DNA of 13,517 nt, taken from NCBI GenBank assembly GCA_002424365.1, contig DIRQ01000104.1:4661-18177 (forward strand), given 5' to 3'. A program made the position numbers and the translations under genes. Each line of letters begins with the position of its first letter. The stretch's first letter is position 1. A model generated the notes under the pieces. It made no database searches, was not told the DNA's origin, and saw only the letters and a list, made by a program, of their open reading frames with translations. The stretch comes from Syntrophomonas sp. UBA5432 (lineage in GTDB: Bacteria > Bacillota > Syntrophomonadia > Syntrophomonadales > Syntrophomonadaceae). This document shows positions 1-7,694 of the stretch, piece by piece.

Positions 1-537
1 CCTCTTCGGGTCAGATCTACTAACCTGGATAGCCTTGGTACCTTGATCAGCAACCAGCTCTTCGACAATAATGAGCAGCGTCTGATTAAAGACCAATTAA
101 TTACAGGTATTACCTATACATCTAACCTGACTCAGATTAAAATAGAGGGTAGCACGTTTAATGGGAAAACCCAATTAGAACTAGATGTATTTAAGAGCAT
201 GGCTGACGCAGGTATAAGTGTTGACTTCATAAATGTTCAACTTGACCGTATTGTCTTTACCATCCAGGGTGAGCAGGCACAGCGAGCCCGGCAAATTCTT
301 AAAGAAATTAACATCGAACCAGTGTTGGAAATGAATTGCGCCAAGGTGGCGGTAGTAGGTGCGGCTATGACCGGAATCCCGGGGGTAATGGCCGACGTAG
401 TGGCGGCCTTGAAAGCACAGGATATTGCTATACTTCAGTCCGGAGATTCATACACCAATATATGGTGTCTGGTTAAGGGAGAAGACTTAGAAAAAGCAGT
501 AAATGCTTTACACGGTAAATTCGAATTGGGTAAATAA
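1..537 (+). CDS. dapG: Aspartate kinase (DapG type), C-terminal part, 5' truncated
   Basis: Aspartate kinase phosphorylates aspartate, the first step toward diaminopimelate, lysine, methionine and threonine. The open frame continues from the first base of the window (reading PLRVRST...GTLIS), so the TTG at 43 is not a start and the gene begins upstream. Only about 178 C-terminal residues are present: the end of the catalytic region (RVRST then GTLI) and the two ACT regulatory domains, roughly residues 32-95 and 100-175 of the fragment. The phrases FKSMADAGISVDFIN, CAKVAVVGA and the SGDSYTNIW stretch are typical of Bacillus DapG, the diaminopimelate-responsive isozyme. That assignment rests on recalled similarity; allosteric specificity cannot be proved from sequence. 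dapA follows after 33 bases with no terminator between, so the two are probably co-transcribed. Confidence 0.93.
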   Translation, partial: PLRVRSTNLDSLGTLISNQLFDNNEQRLIKDQLITGITYTSNLTQIKIEGSTFNGKTQLELDVFKSMADAGISVDFINVQLDRIVFTIQGEQAQRARQILKEINIEPVLEMNCAKVAVVGAAMTGIPGVMADVVAALKAQDIAILQSGDSYTNIWCLVKGEDLEKAVNALHGKFELGK

Positions 538-570
538 ATTCTTTAATAACATAGAAGTGGCGGTGATAAA

Positions 571-1452
571 ATGACAGTCCCCAGGCTATTGACTGCAATG
601 ATAACTCCATATGATGACAATTTGCAGGTCAATTATGCCAAAGCGGCAGAACTGGCCGAATACTTGGCCAACAATGGTACAGAAGGAATTGTGGTTAGTG
701 GAACTACCGGTGAATCCCCGGTGTTAACTGATGAAGAGAAACTAAAACTATTTGCATCCGTAAAAAACAAAGTAGGTAAACGTATCCCGGTATGGGCCGG
801 AACTGGTTCCAACGATACAAAACATTGTTTGGAATTGAGTAAAGAGGCGGAAAAACTAGATGTAGATGGGCTTATGCTGGTTTGCCCTTATTATAATAAA
901 CCCAGTCAGGAAGGATTGTATCAACATTTTAAAAAAATTGCCGAGGCTATATCTCTGCCCATAATGCTGTACAATATTCCTGGTCGTACTGGAATTAACC
1001 TGTTACCGGAAACAGTTGCCCGACTAGCTCAAATAGAAAATATAGTTGCCATAAAAGAGGCCAGCGGTAGTATGGATCAAGTATCCACTTTGATGACCCT
1101 ATTGCCTGAAGATATGACAGTTTACTCCGGTGATGACTCTCTCACCTTACCTATGATGGCACTGGGTGCACGCGGTGTGGTAAGTATCGCTTCTCATCTG
1201 GTAGGTAATGAAATTCTGGCCATGATAGAAGCTTTTAGTAACGGGAATAATGAGCGGGCCGTTGATTTACATAAACAGCTTTTCCCCATTTTTAAGGGGC
1301 TGTTTATTGCTACTAATCCAGTACCCTTAAAAGAGGCATTAAACCACTTGGGGCAAAATGTTGGCGGAATACGCCTGCCCCTAATAGAGGCTAATGAAAC
1401 CGAAAGAAAATTTATCCAGGAATTATTAAGTAATGCAAAATTATTACCGTAA
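571..1452 (+). CDS. dapA: 4-hydroxy-tetrahydrodipicolinate synthase
   Basis: DapA condenses pyruvate with aspartate semialdehyde, the committed step of diaminopimelate/lysine synthesis; in spore formers the product also feeds dipicolinate. The 293-residue protein is full family length and forms one TIM barrel. Visible landmarks are SGTTGES at 43-49 (pyruvate-binding Thr-Thr), CPYYNKPSQEG from 105, the catalytic Tyr134 in LYNIPGRTG with Arg139, and the Schiff-base Lys162 in AIKEASG. All match the E. coli enzyme's active-site positions within one residue. A purine-rich GGCGGTG lies just upstream of the ATG at 571. It is the second gene of the dapG-dapA unit and is followed 18 bases later by a hairpin terminator, so the lysine unit ends here. 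Nothing is missing or odd. Confidence 0.97.
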   Translation: MTVPRLLTAMITPYDDNLQVNYAKAAELAEYLANNGTEGIVVSGTTGESPVLTDEEKLKLFASVKNKVGKRIPVWAGTGSNDTKHCLELSKEAEKLDVDGLMLVCPYYNKPSQEGLYQHFKKIAEAISLPIMLYNIPGRTGINLLPETVARLAQIENIVAIKEASGSMDQVSTLMTLLPEDMTVYSGDDSLTLPMMALGARGVVSIASHLVGNEILAMIEAFSNGNNERAVDLHKQLFPIFKGLFIATNPVPLKEALNHLGQNVGGIRLPLIEANETERKFIQELLSNAKLLP

Positions 1453-1469
1453 GCAGAGCACAACTTTAA

Positions 1470-1503
1470 TAAGGATAGACGAAAAAGTCTATCCTTAATT
1501 TGT
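1470..1503 (+). terminator. Hairpin terminator after dapA
   Basis: AAGGATAGAC (1471-1480) pairs with GTCTATCCTT (1487-1496), and T1470-A1497 adds an eleventh pair around a six-base A-rich loop. The trailing AATTTGTT is T-rich but not a pure T run. The position right after dapA and before a separate promoter fits Rho-independent termination. Confidence 0.75.
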
Positions 1504-1539
1504 TAGATAAATTCTAACAAAACCTTCCATTATATGAAG

Positions 1540-1568
1540 TTGTATATAACCGCTGTATGGGCTATAAT
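1540..1568 (+). promoter_or_regulatory. Candidate sigma-A promoter for rnj
   Basis: A perfect -10 box TATAAT (1563-1568) lies 17 bases downstream of TTGTAT (1540-1545), which matches only the first three bases of the -35 consensus TTGACA. It sits between the dapA terminator and the rnj ribosome binding site, giving a predicted leader of roughly 45 bases. The promoter falls inside the longest possible rnj reading frame, which argues against using that frame's upstream ATG. Confidence 0.65.
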
Positions 1569-1605
1569 AAGCAAGATGGTTGTGTTCGGAATCTCAAAAC
1601 TGAAT

Positions 1606-1615
1606 AAAGGAGGTG
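1606..1615 (+). promoter_or_regulatory. Ribosome binding site fixing the rnj start
   Basis: AAAGGAGGTG is a near-perfect Shine-Dalgarno sequence seven bases before the GTG at 1621. The in-frame ATG at 1534 has no comparable site and would add 29 residues that the family does not have. Confidence 0.9.
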
Positions 1616-1620
1616 TTAGG

Positions 1621-3285
1621 GTGTCGGATACTGATTCCCGTATACAGATTATTTCCCTGGGCGGTTTGGGGGAAATAGGCAAGAATATGACGGCTATCCG
1701 ATATCAGGATACCATTATTGTCATCGATGCCGGTCTGATGTTTCCTGAAGAGGAACTACTCGGAATTGACATCGTAATTCCTGATATTACTTATTTGTTG
1801 GAAAATAAAGAAAAGGTCAAGGCAGTTTTATTAACCCACGGGCATGAGGATCATGTCGGCGCCCTTCCTTATCTTTTAAAAGAGATGAATGTACCAGTGT
1901 ATGGAAGTCGACTTACTCTAGGTATAGTGGAAGGTAAATTAAAAGAACATGACCTGAGCAATCTGAACTTACATGTCGTTAAACCAAGAGATACTTTGAA
2001 GCTCGGGCCTTTTGAGGTAGAGTTTTTTAGAGTCAGTCACAGTATACCAGATGCTATGGGTATAGCTATTAATACTCCACTGGGAATAATTTTGCATACT
2101 GGTGATATTAAGCTGGATCAGACTCCGGTTGATGGGCAGGTGGTGGACTTTCGCAAACTGGCGGAACTGGGAGAAAAGGGTGTCCTGGTAATGCTAAGCG
2201 ACAGCACTAACGCCGATAAACCCGGCTTTACTATGTCGGAAAAGGTGGTAGGTAATACCTTTGATGACTTGTTTGGCAAATGTGAAGGGAGAATAATTGT
2301 TACCACTTTTGCCTCCAATGTACATCGGATTCAACAGGTAATATGTACCGCCCAAAGGTACGGCAGAAAAGTATCTGTAGTTGGCCGTAGTATGGTAAAT
2401 AACATGAAGATATCACATGAATTAGGTTATATAGATATGCCTGATGGTATATTGATTGAGATGGAGGAAATAAACAACTATCCACCTCACGAGGTAGTAA
2501 TAGTTACAACAGGTTCCCAGGGTGAACCTATGTCGGCTTTGACTCGTATGGCTACCGCCGACCATCGTTGGGTGAATATTGAGACCGGAGATACGGTAAT
2601 TATTTCAGCTACTCCTATTCCAGGTAACGAAAAACTGGTGGCTAAAACGGTTGACCTTTTGTTTCGTCAGGGTGCTGAGGTTATTTATGAAAAAACTATG
2701 GGGGTACATGTTTCCGGACATGCCTCCCAGGAAGAGCTTAAGATTTTGCTAAATCTGATTAGGCCCAGGTATTTCATACCGGTTCATGGAGAATACCGTC
2801 ATCTCATGAAACACGCCAAACTGGCAGAGAGTCTTGGTATACCTCGTTCCCGGATATTTGTAGCTGAGAACGGCCAGATTATCGAAGTGGGCAAAAAGAA
2901 AGCTAGCATATCGGGCAAAGTAACTGCCGGTAAGATTCTGGTTGATGGTTTCGGTGTAGGAGACGTAGGCAATATTGTTTTACGTGACCGTAAACAGCTA
3001 TCCCAGGACGGTATAATGATTGTGGTAGTAACTATTAATAAGGAGGGCGGCGAAGTAGTCGCCGGACCCGATATAGTTACTCGAGGATTTGTCTATGTCA
3101 GGGAATCTGAAGAACTAATAGAGGATGCCCGGGAAAGGGTAAGAGAGGCTCTGGATATATGTACTAAGAAGAATATCAGTGAGTGGGCAGTTATAAAAGC
3201 CCAGGTGCGTGAGCGGTTAGGCAAGCACCTGTACGAAAAAACCGGTCGCCGCCCCATGATATTACCAATAATTATGGAAGTTTAA
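1621..3285 (+). CDS. rnj: Ribonuclease J (metallo-beta-lactamase/beta-CASP RNase)
   Basis: RNase J is a cytoplasmic 5'-3' exo- and endoribonuclease that matures and degrades mRNA and trims 16S rRNA in Firmicutes. I start it at GTG 1621 (554 residues, normal for the family) because of the strong ribosome binding site. The metallo-beta-lactamase domain shows HGHEDH (His73, His75, Asp77, His78), VSH with His140 and TGD with Asp162. The beta-CASP domain has SDSTNAD, TTGSQGEP, VSGHAS and VHGEYRH with His389. A C-terminal domain ends with the conserved RRPMILPIIMEV. All zinc ligands of Bacillus RNase J1 are present. The locus is where Bacillus keeps rnjB, but B. subtilis J2 is degenerate in this motif, so this is probably an active enzyme. 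It has its own promoter and terminator. Confidence 0.95.
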   Translation: MSDTDSRIQIISLGGLGEIGKNMTAIRYQDTIIVIDAGLMFPEEELLGIDIVIPDITYLLENKEKVKAVLLTHGHEDHVGALPYLLKEMNVPVYGSRLTLGIVEGKLKEHDLSNLNLHVVKPRDTLKLGPFEVEFFRVSHSIPDAMGIAINTPLGIILHTGDIKLDQTPVDGQVVDFRKLAELGEKGVLVMLSDSTNADKPGFTMSEKVVGNTFDDLFGKCEGRIIVTTFASNVHRIQQVICTAQRYGRKVSVVGRSMVNNMKISHELGYIDMPDGILIEMEEINNYPPHEVVIVTTGSQGEPMSALTRMATADHRWVNIETGDTVIISATPIPGNEKLVAKTVDLLFRQGAEVIYEKTMGVHVSGHASQEELKILLNLIRPRYFIPVHGEYRHLMKHAKLAESLGIPRSRIFVAENGQIIEVGKKKASISGKVTAGKILVDGFGVGDVGNIVLRDRKQLSQDGIMIVVVTINKEGGEVVAGPDIVTRGFVYVRESEELIEDARERVREALDICTKKNISEWAVIKAQVRERLGKHLYEKTGRRPMILPIIMEV

Positions 3286-3298
3286 ATTAAACATTTTT

Positions 3299-3332
3299 AA
3301 CTACCCGGTTTAAGTAGCCGGGTAGTTTTTTT
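3299..3332 (+). terminator. Strong Rho-independent terminator after rnj
   Basis: CTACCCGG (3301-3308) pairs with CCGGGTAG (3318-3325). Two further A-T pairs (3299-3300 with 3326-3327) extend the stem around a nine-base loop, and seven T residues (3326-3332) follow. This is a textbook intrinsic terminator 13 bases after the rnj stop. Confidence 0.93.
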
Positions 3333-3401
3333 ATGCGTATTCCGTTTCCGTTTTGGGTAATTCTAATAGTAAATAGGCTTAAGAAGGGAGCGGCATTATT
3401 A

Positions 3402-4109
3402 ATGACGCATAATAATGGAGAAAATACTAATGAGGAAACAAGCCAAGAGCAAAAGTTAGATAATATAAAGGAAATGGGACAGATAGATATACCTTCGTTT
3501 AAAAGTGATATCCACTGCCTCACTATAGCCGGACAAGTTGAAGGGCACATGGTCTTGCCGCCGCAAAACAAAACTACTAAATATGAACATATTATACCCC
3601 AGTTGTTGGCGGTAGAAGAAAACCCGCAGATAAAGGGATTGCTGGTAGTATTAAATACCGTCGGAGGAGATGTTGAGGCAGGTCTGGCATTAGCCGAAAT
3701 GATTGCCAGCTTATCCAAGCCCACCGTTTCGATAGTACTGGGCGGGGGACATTCCATAGGCTCCAGTATAGCCGTAAGCAGTGATTATTCCTTTATTGCT
3801 CCTTCGGCGACCATGACCATTCACCCTATTCGCCTCACAGGCCTGGTAATAGGAGTTCCCCAGACTTATGAATACCTGGATAAGATGCAGGACAGGGTAG
3901 TTAAATTCGTAGTCGAGCATTCCCGGACAACGGAACAGAAGTTCAGGGAGTTGATGTTTAGAACTGGGGATTTGGCCCGGGATATCGGTACCGTTCTGGT
4001 GGGTAAAGATGCGGTTGATTGCGGCTTGATTGATGCTGTGGGCGGGCTTAAGGATGCCGTACGCAAGATTCATGAATTAAAAGACATTAAAGGAGGACTG
4101 GTACAGTGA
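3402..4109 (+). CDS. tepA: ClpP-family protease TepA
   Basis: TepA belongs to the ClpP/crotonase serine-protease fold (MEROPS S14-like) and was named in Bacillus as a translocation-enhancing protein; its substrates are not settled. I start at ATG 3402 (235 residues), preceded by AGAAGGGAG 11 bases upstream. The in-frame ATG at 3333 directly abuts the rnj terminator and would add 23 hydrophobic residues absent from the family as I recall it. The ClpP core begins near residue 38. GGGHS118IGS holds the candidate nucleophile and TMTIH141P the candidate histidine; an RDIG motif (Asp194) is a plausible acid, followed by AVDCGLID. The polar N-terminal 25 residues carry no signal peptide, so the product is probably cytosolic. 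The stop overlaps the ylzJ start, indicating coupled translation. I see no convincing promoter between the terminator and the start. Confidence 0.9.
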   Translation: MTHNNGENTNEETSQEQKLDNIKEMGQIDIPSFKSDIHCLTIAGQVEGHMVLPPQNKTTKYEHIIPQLLAVEENPQIKGLLVVLNTVGGDVEAGLALAEMIASLSKPTVSIVLGGGHSIGSSIAVSSDYSFIAPSATMTIHPIRLTGLVIGVPQTYEYLDKMQDRVVKFVVEHSRTTEQKFRELMFRTGDLARDIGTVLVGKDAVDCGLIDAVGGLKDAVRKIHELKDIKGGLVQ

Positions 4110-4321
4110 TAATATATATTCCAGATCCCTGGGAGGCACTTAATCAGAACGAAACCCTGCCTAGGATAAGGATAAAGCTACCCTCCGGGGGACATCTAAA
4201 TGGTGAGTGCCTTGAGGTTGACCAGGTGAGGGTGTTAAGTCTGGAAAGTACCGATCCCATGGACTATATAAATTATCAGTATCAACCGGGCAGTATAATC
4301 GAACTAAAACCAGGTATATGA
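4106..4321 (+). CDS. ylzJ: YlzJ-like small protein
   Basis: This 71-residue soluble protein matches the position and general look of the Bacillus YlzJ family (YlzJ-like, function unknown), which sits between tepA and the SpoIIIE gene. It begins with a hydrophobic strand MIIYIPDPWEAL and ends with PGSIIELKPGI; no catalytic motif is visible. The GTG start at 4106 overlaps the tepA stop by four bases (GTGA) and has AGGAGG (4091-4096) nine bases upstream, so it is translationally coupled to tepA. That coupling suggests, but does not show, a role with TepA, such as a small partner or regulator. A hairpin follows immediately. The family assignment relies on synteny plus recalled sequence similarity. 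Confidence 0.8.
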   Translation: MIIYIPDPWEALNQNETLPRIRIKLPSGGHLNGECLEVDQVRVLSLESTDPMDYINYQYQPGSIIELKPGI

Positions 4322-4324
4322 TCA

Positions 4325-4358
4325 AAATGGGGACGCAAGGCAAGAAGCGTCCCCATTT
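4325..4358 (+). terminator. Hairpin terminator after ylzJ
   Basis: AAATGGGGACGC (4325-4336) pairs perfectly over 12 bp with GCGTCCCCATTT (4347-4358) around a ten-base purine-rich loop. No clean T run follows, only TTTACTT, so termination may be partial. The position between ylzJ and the uppP promoter supports the call. Confidence 0.65.
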
Positions 4359-4398
4359 ACTTGATATATTATAATGGAGGTATGTTTTTCTGGCACTA

Positions 4399-4407
4399 TG
4401 CTATAAT
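4399..4407 (+). promoter_or_regulatory. Extended -10 promoter for uppP
   Basis: TGCTATAAT (4399-4407), preceded by TA, fits the Gram-positive extended -10 form TRTGnTATAAT. No good -35 box lies 17-18 bases upstream, as is common for extended -10 promoters. Predicted transcription starts near 4414, just ahead of the ribosome binding site. A second TATAAT at 4370-4375 lacks both the TG extension and a -35. Confidence 0.6.
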
Positions 4408-4422
4408 TTATAAAGTACTTTT

Positions 4423-4428
4423 GGGGAG
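4423..4428 (+). promoter_or_regulatory. Ribosome binding site deciding the uppP start
   Basis: GGGGAG abuts the in-frame ATG at 4429 with no spacer, so it cannot serve that codon. It is nine bases from the in-frame TTG at 4438, which is therefore the likely start. Confidence 0.7.
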
Positions 4429-4437
4429 ATGAGATGT

Positions 4438-5217
4438 TTGACGTTTTTTCATGCCATATTGTTGGGTGCTGTTCAAGGTTTAACCGAGTTTCTGCCGGTT
4501 AGTAGTTCCGGCCATCTAGTTATTTTCCAGCACATCCTGGGTGTACAAGAATCCCCCTTAACTTTTGATGTAATGCTTCATATGGGTACCTTGTTGGCAG
4601 TATTTGTAGCCTTCTGGGATGATATCGTAGATATATTGAAAAAGCCTTTTACCCGGATGACTTACTTAATCGTAGTTGGCTGTATTCCTGCTGCCATAGC
4701 CGGGTATCTGGTGGCTCCGATAATTGAAAAGGCTTTTGAGTCATTACTGGTGGTTGGTTTAGGGCTGATATTTACCGGGTTTGCCCTGCGCTTTTCGGAA
4801 AAATGGTCGCGGGAAAAGATAGGACTCAAGGATATACCTAATACCAGTTATAAGGATGCCCTTTTTATTGGTCTGTTACAGGCACTTGCCATTATCCCAG
4901 GTATATCAAGGTCGGGTTCCACCATAGCAGCAGGTCTATTTGCCGGAATGGAAAGGGAGCTGGCCGCTCGTTTTTCATTTTTGCTGTCGATACCGGTAAT
5001 ACTGGGGGCAGGGATTTTTGAATTAGGTGATGTCAGCAGCAGCGCCTGGGCTCACAATTTTGTGCCTTATACAGTAGGTACGCTGGTTGCTGCCTTATTT
5101 GGTTACCTTGCTATAAAAATTGTGATGCGGCTGGTGCGGCATGGAAGATTATCGGTATTCTCCTACTATTGCTGGGCTGTTGCACTGGTAACCCTGGTAT
5201 TTTATTTTGTGATTTAA
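4438..5217 (+). CDS. uppP: Undecaprenyl-diphosphatase
   Basis: UppP (BacA) removes a phosphate from undecaprenyl diphosphate at the outer face of the membrane. This recycles the lipid carrier for peptidoglycan and other wall polymers; extra copies give bacitracin resistance. From the TTG start at 4438 the protein has 259 residues, with about eight hydrophobic segments. The two signature loops are intact: QGLTEFLPVSSSGH (Glu17 and His26) and PGISRSGST (Arg158), which form the active site. Starting instead at ATG 4429 would add three residues but leave no spacer after the ribosome binding site. The gene stands alone between a hairpin and an 84-base gap before ftsK, and has its own extended -10 promoter. 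Confidence 0.95.
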   Translation: MTFFHAILLGAVQGLTEFLPVSSSGHLVIFQHILGVQESPLTFDVMLHMGTLLAVFVAFWDDIVDILKKPFTRMTYLIVVGCIPAAIAGYLVAPIIEKAFESLLVVGLGLIFTGFALRFSEKWSREKIGLKDIPNTSYKDALFIGLLQALAIIPGISRSGSTIAAGLFAGMERELAARFSFLLSIPVILGAGIFELGDVSSSAWAHNFVPYTVGTLVAALFGYLAIKIVMRLVRHGRLSVFSYYCWAVALVTLVFYFVI

Positions 5218-5301
5218 GCTTGGCAGGATTTTATAGATGGTGAGCGAAATTATTAACATAAACTGTAATTGGCTACCATTAAAAAACGAAAGGTAAGGTA
5301 G

Positions 5302-7602
5302 ATGGCTACTAAAAAGAAAACTGGTAAACAAAGTGGCTCCGATAAGAAAAAGGATAAGTCGGTACGTACGTTAAGGACAACGAAAGAAAATGTTCGTACC
5401 TTGGAGCAACAGGAACAGTTTAATATTCTAAAGGCAGAGATTATGTCAATTATACTTTTTATGCTATCAGTATTTATTTATATTTGTGTAAGCCGCCTTG
5501 ATGGGTTAGCCGCCAACGAACAGTTTATCGGGTTAGTTGGGTCTGGTATTATGAAAGGCCTGAAATTACTGCTGGGAGACGGTGCATTTATTGCTTCAAT
5601 TTTCCTGTTACTATGGTCTATACATATTGGGGTTCTAAAGAAATATTGGTCCAGCCGTATGTGGGGAATAACTATACTAGGCCTGGTTTTTCTCATGGGA
5701 ATAAGTGTTTACCGTATACCAGTTGGTCTCAATGCTCTAGAAGCCGGGTCCAGAGGCTTAGGCGGAGGTTACATTGGAGGCGGTCTGGCCTATGCTCTGG
5801 TGAGACTGCTAGGTAATATTGGTACTACCATATTGTTGATTCTGGGAGTGCTGGTTTCGCTGGTGCAGATTATTAACAAACCATTGAGGCAAATATTTAA
5901 CACTAGCAGTACAATAGCCCGGAAAACGTGGACCAGGGTTTATCCTTTGTTATTTGAAGAGCAAGAAGAGCCATTACCGTCCGCCACACCAAAAAAAGAA
6001 CCGGTAATTATAGACAGTCATCAACAACCTAACCTGCTACCATTTGAGGAACTATATTTAGAGTCTAATATTCCCTTGGAAACTGCCGCGGTTAAAGAGG
6101 AATTAAAAGAGGAACCAGCTGCCGAAACGAAGAATGAGAGTCTAAGGTTAGTTTTGTCTAACAAGCGGGAAGAAAACGAAACTCAATACCAGAAGCCACC
6201 CTTGGAGCTATTAAGTAATGTCAGCAGTGAACGAAAAATTGACAAGAAAAATATTAAGGAAAGCATATCTGTAATGGAGGAAACTTTTTCTAATTTCGGT
6301 ATCGGAGTAAAGGTTAATCAGGTTAGTTGTGGACCATCGGTAACTAGATACGAGTTGTCTCCAGCACCGGGGGTGAAAATTAGTCGTATAATCAGTTTGG
6401 CGGATGATTTACAACTAAATTTGGCTGCACCAGGCATAAGGATAGAAGCACCCATCCCGGGTAAATCAGCTATAGGTATAGAAGTACCTAATAATAAAAT
6501 ATTAAGTGTAGGACTCCGCAATCTCATAAGTTCTCCATCTTTTACTAACCTCACCAGCCCCCTGGCTTTTGCCCTGGGAGAGGATATATCCGGTACTGCG
6601 GTCGTTGCCCGCTTAAATGATATGCCTCATTTATTAATAGCCGGATCTACCGGGTCAGGAAAAAGCGTTTGTTTAAATAGCATTATTATGAGTTTTTTGT
6701 ATAATACTACTCCCGCTGAACTAAAGATGGTCTTTATAGACCCTAAGATGGTTGAGCTGACGGTATATAATGGTATTCCCCATTTGCTTACCCCGGTAGT
6801 TACAGACCCACGCAAAGCCTCAGTAGTATTGAGGTGGATGGTTAGTGAAATGGAAAAACGCTATAAGCTCTTTTCCGAACGCGGGGTTCGAGATATTCAA
6901 AGGTATAATTTAGTAGCCCAGGATGAATTACCTTACATAGTTATTATCATCGATGAACTGGCTGATTTAATGATGGTTTCTCCAGTAGAGGTGGAAGACT
7001 CTATATGCCGCCTAGCCCAGATGGCCAGAGCCGCAGGAATGCACCTCATTGTAGCTACCCAGCGCCCTTCAGTAGACGTAGTTACAGGTGTTATTAAGGC
7101 TAACATACCTTCGCGCATTGCATTTGCCGTTTCTTCCCAGGCCGATTCCAGGACTATATTGGACTCAGCTGGGGCCGAGAAATTGCTGGGTAAAGGTGAT
7201 ATGCTATTTTTCCCGGTAGGTGCAATAAAGCCTTACCGTATACAAGGAGCTTTTGTTTCTGATAGTGACATTGAAGCGATGGTTAATTTCATAAAAGAAC
7301 AATTTGTTGGCCAGGAAGAACCAGAGCCACCCCGAGAACTGGAATTATCGTTGCAAGAGGCGGAGAACGACTGGGGGGATGACCTTTTTTGGGATGCTGT
7401 AAATGTTTTTGTGGATAATAAAAAGGCATCGGTATCCCTCCTACAGCGTAGACTGCGTATAGGTTATGCCCGAGCAGCGCGATTGGTAGATTTAATGGAA
7501 GATCGAGGAATTGTTTCTGAGATGGATAATAATAAAAAGAGGGAAGTTCTTATTAATAGTGAACAACTAGAAAAGCTATACGCTAAAAATAAACTATGTT
7601 AG
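5302..7602 (+). CDS. ftsK: DNA translocase FtsK/SpoIIIE
   Basis: This hexameric membrane-anchored motor pumps DNA through the division or sporulation septum. By gene order it is the counterpart of Bacillus spoIIIE. The 766-residue protein has a basic N-terminus, four to five membrane segments (about 46-63, 96-112, 121-137 and 158-190), and a charged Glu/Lys/Pro-rich linker (about 215-315). The alpha/beta motor domain carries Walker A GSTGSGKS at 448-455 and Walker B IVIIIDE ending at 551-552, followed by ATQRPSVDVVTG. The C-terminal winged-helix gamma domain (about 692-755, with LLQRRLRIGYARAARLVDLME) recognises oriented chromosome signals. AAAGGTAAGG precedes the ATG at 5302. The short linker is SpoIIIE-like rather than the very long E. 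coli FtsK linker. Nothing is missing. Confidence 0.96.
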   Translation: MATKKKTGKQSGSDKKKDKSVRTLRTTKENVRTLEQQEQFNILKAEIMSIILFMLSVFIYICVSRLDGLAANEQFIGLVGSGIMKGLKLLLGDGAFIASIFLLLWSIHIGVLKKYWSSRMWGITILGLVFLMGISVYRIPVGLNALEAGSRGLGGGYIGGGLAYALVRLLGNIGTTILLILGVLVSLVQIINKPLRQIFNTSSTIARKTWTRVYPLLFEEQEEPLPSATPKKEPVIIDSHQQPNLLPFEELYLESNIPLETAAVKEELKEEPAAETKNESLRLVLSNKREENETQYQKPPLELLSNVSSERKIDKKNIKESISVMEETFSNFGIGVKVNQVSCGPSVTRYELSPAPGVKISRIISLADDLQLNLAAPGIRIEAPIPGKSAIGIEVPNNKILSVGLRNLISSPSFTNLTSPLAFALGEDISGTAVVARLNDMPHLLIAGSTGSGKSVCLNSIIMSFLYNTTPAELKMVFIDPKMVELTVYNGIPHLLTPVVTDPRKASVVLRWMVSEMEKRYKLFSERGVRDIQRYNLVAQDELPYIVIIIDELADLMMVSPVEVEDSICRLAQMARAAGMHLIVATQRPSVDVVTGVIKANIPSRIAFAVSSQADSRTILDSAGAEKLLGKGDMLFFPVGAIKPYRIQGAFVSDSDIEAMVNFIKEQFVGQEEPEPPRELELSLQEAENDWGDDLFWDAVNVFVDNKKASVSLLQRRLRIGYARAARLVDLMEDRGIVSEMDNNKKREVLINSEQLEKLYAKNKLC

Positions 7603-7694
7603 TATGGTTTGTATATGGAACCAAATATTTTTATTTGCACACCAGATTTTTATCATATCGCGCCAGGGTAAGTGCATAAAAGGGAGATAATTTA

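Noticed and set aside
43..537. Complete 164-residue gene starting at TTG 43
   Set aside because: The frame is open to base 1 and the upstream residues (PLRVRST...) match aspartate kinase, so this is only the 3' part of a longer gene.
1534..1620. N-terminal extension of RNase J from ATG 1534
   Set aside because: It contains a perfect -10 box, lacks a ribosome binding site and exceeds family length; GTG 1621 has an excellent site.
3333..3401. N-terminal extension of TepA from ATG 3333
   Set aside because: The ATG directly follows the T run of the rnj terminator and would not be in a tepA transcript starting downstream.
3287..3757. 156-residue reading frame on the minus strand
   Set aside because: It overlaps the rnj terminator and the tepA coding region and has no family features.
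4370..4375. TATAAT as a second uppP promoter
   Set aside because: There is no TG extension and no -35 at 16-18 bases (the ylzJ hairpin occupies that place); the element at 4399 is better.
4382..4432. 16-codon reading frame MFFWHYAIIY... before uppP
   Set aside because: GGAGG is only one base from its ATG and it spans the extended -10 promoter; no support for translation.
5218..5301. Promoter or terminator between uppP and ftsK
   Set aside because: TTGGCA at 5220-5225 has no -10 at proper spacing and I found no stable hairpin with a T run.
7603..7694. Promoter for the HTH-pseudokinase gene
   Set aside because: TTGCAC at 7635 has no -10 at 16-18 bases; the gap is AT-rich with nothing convincing.
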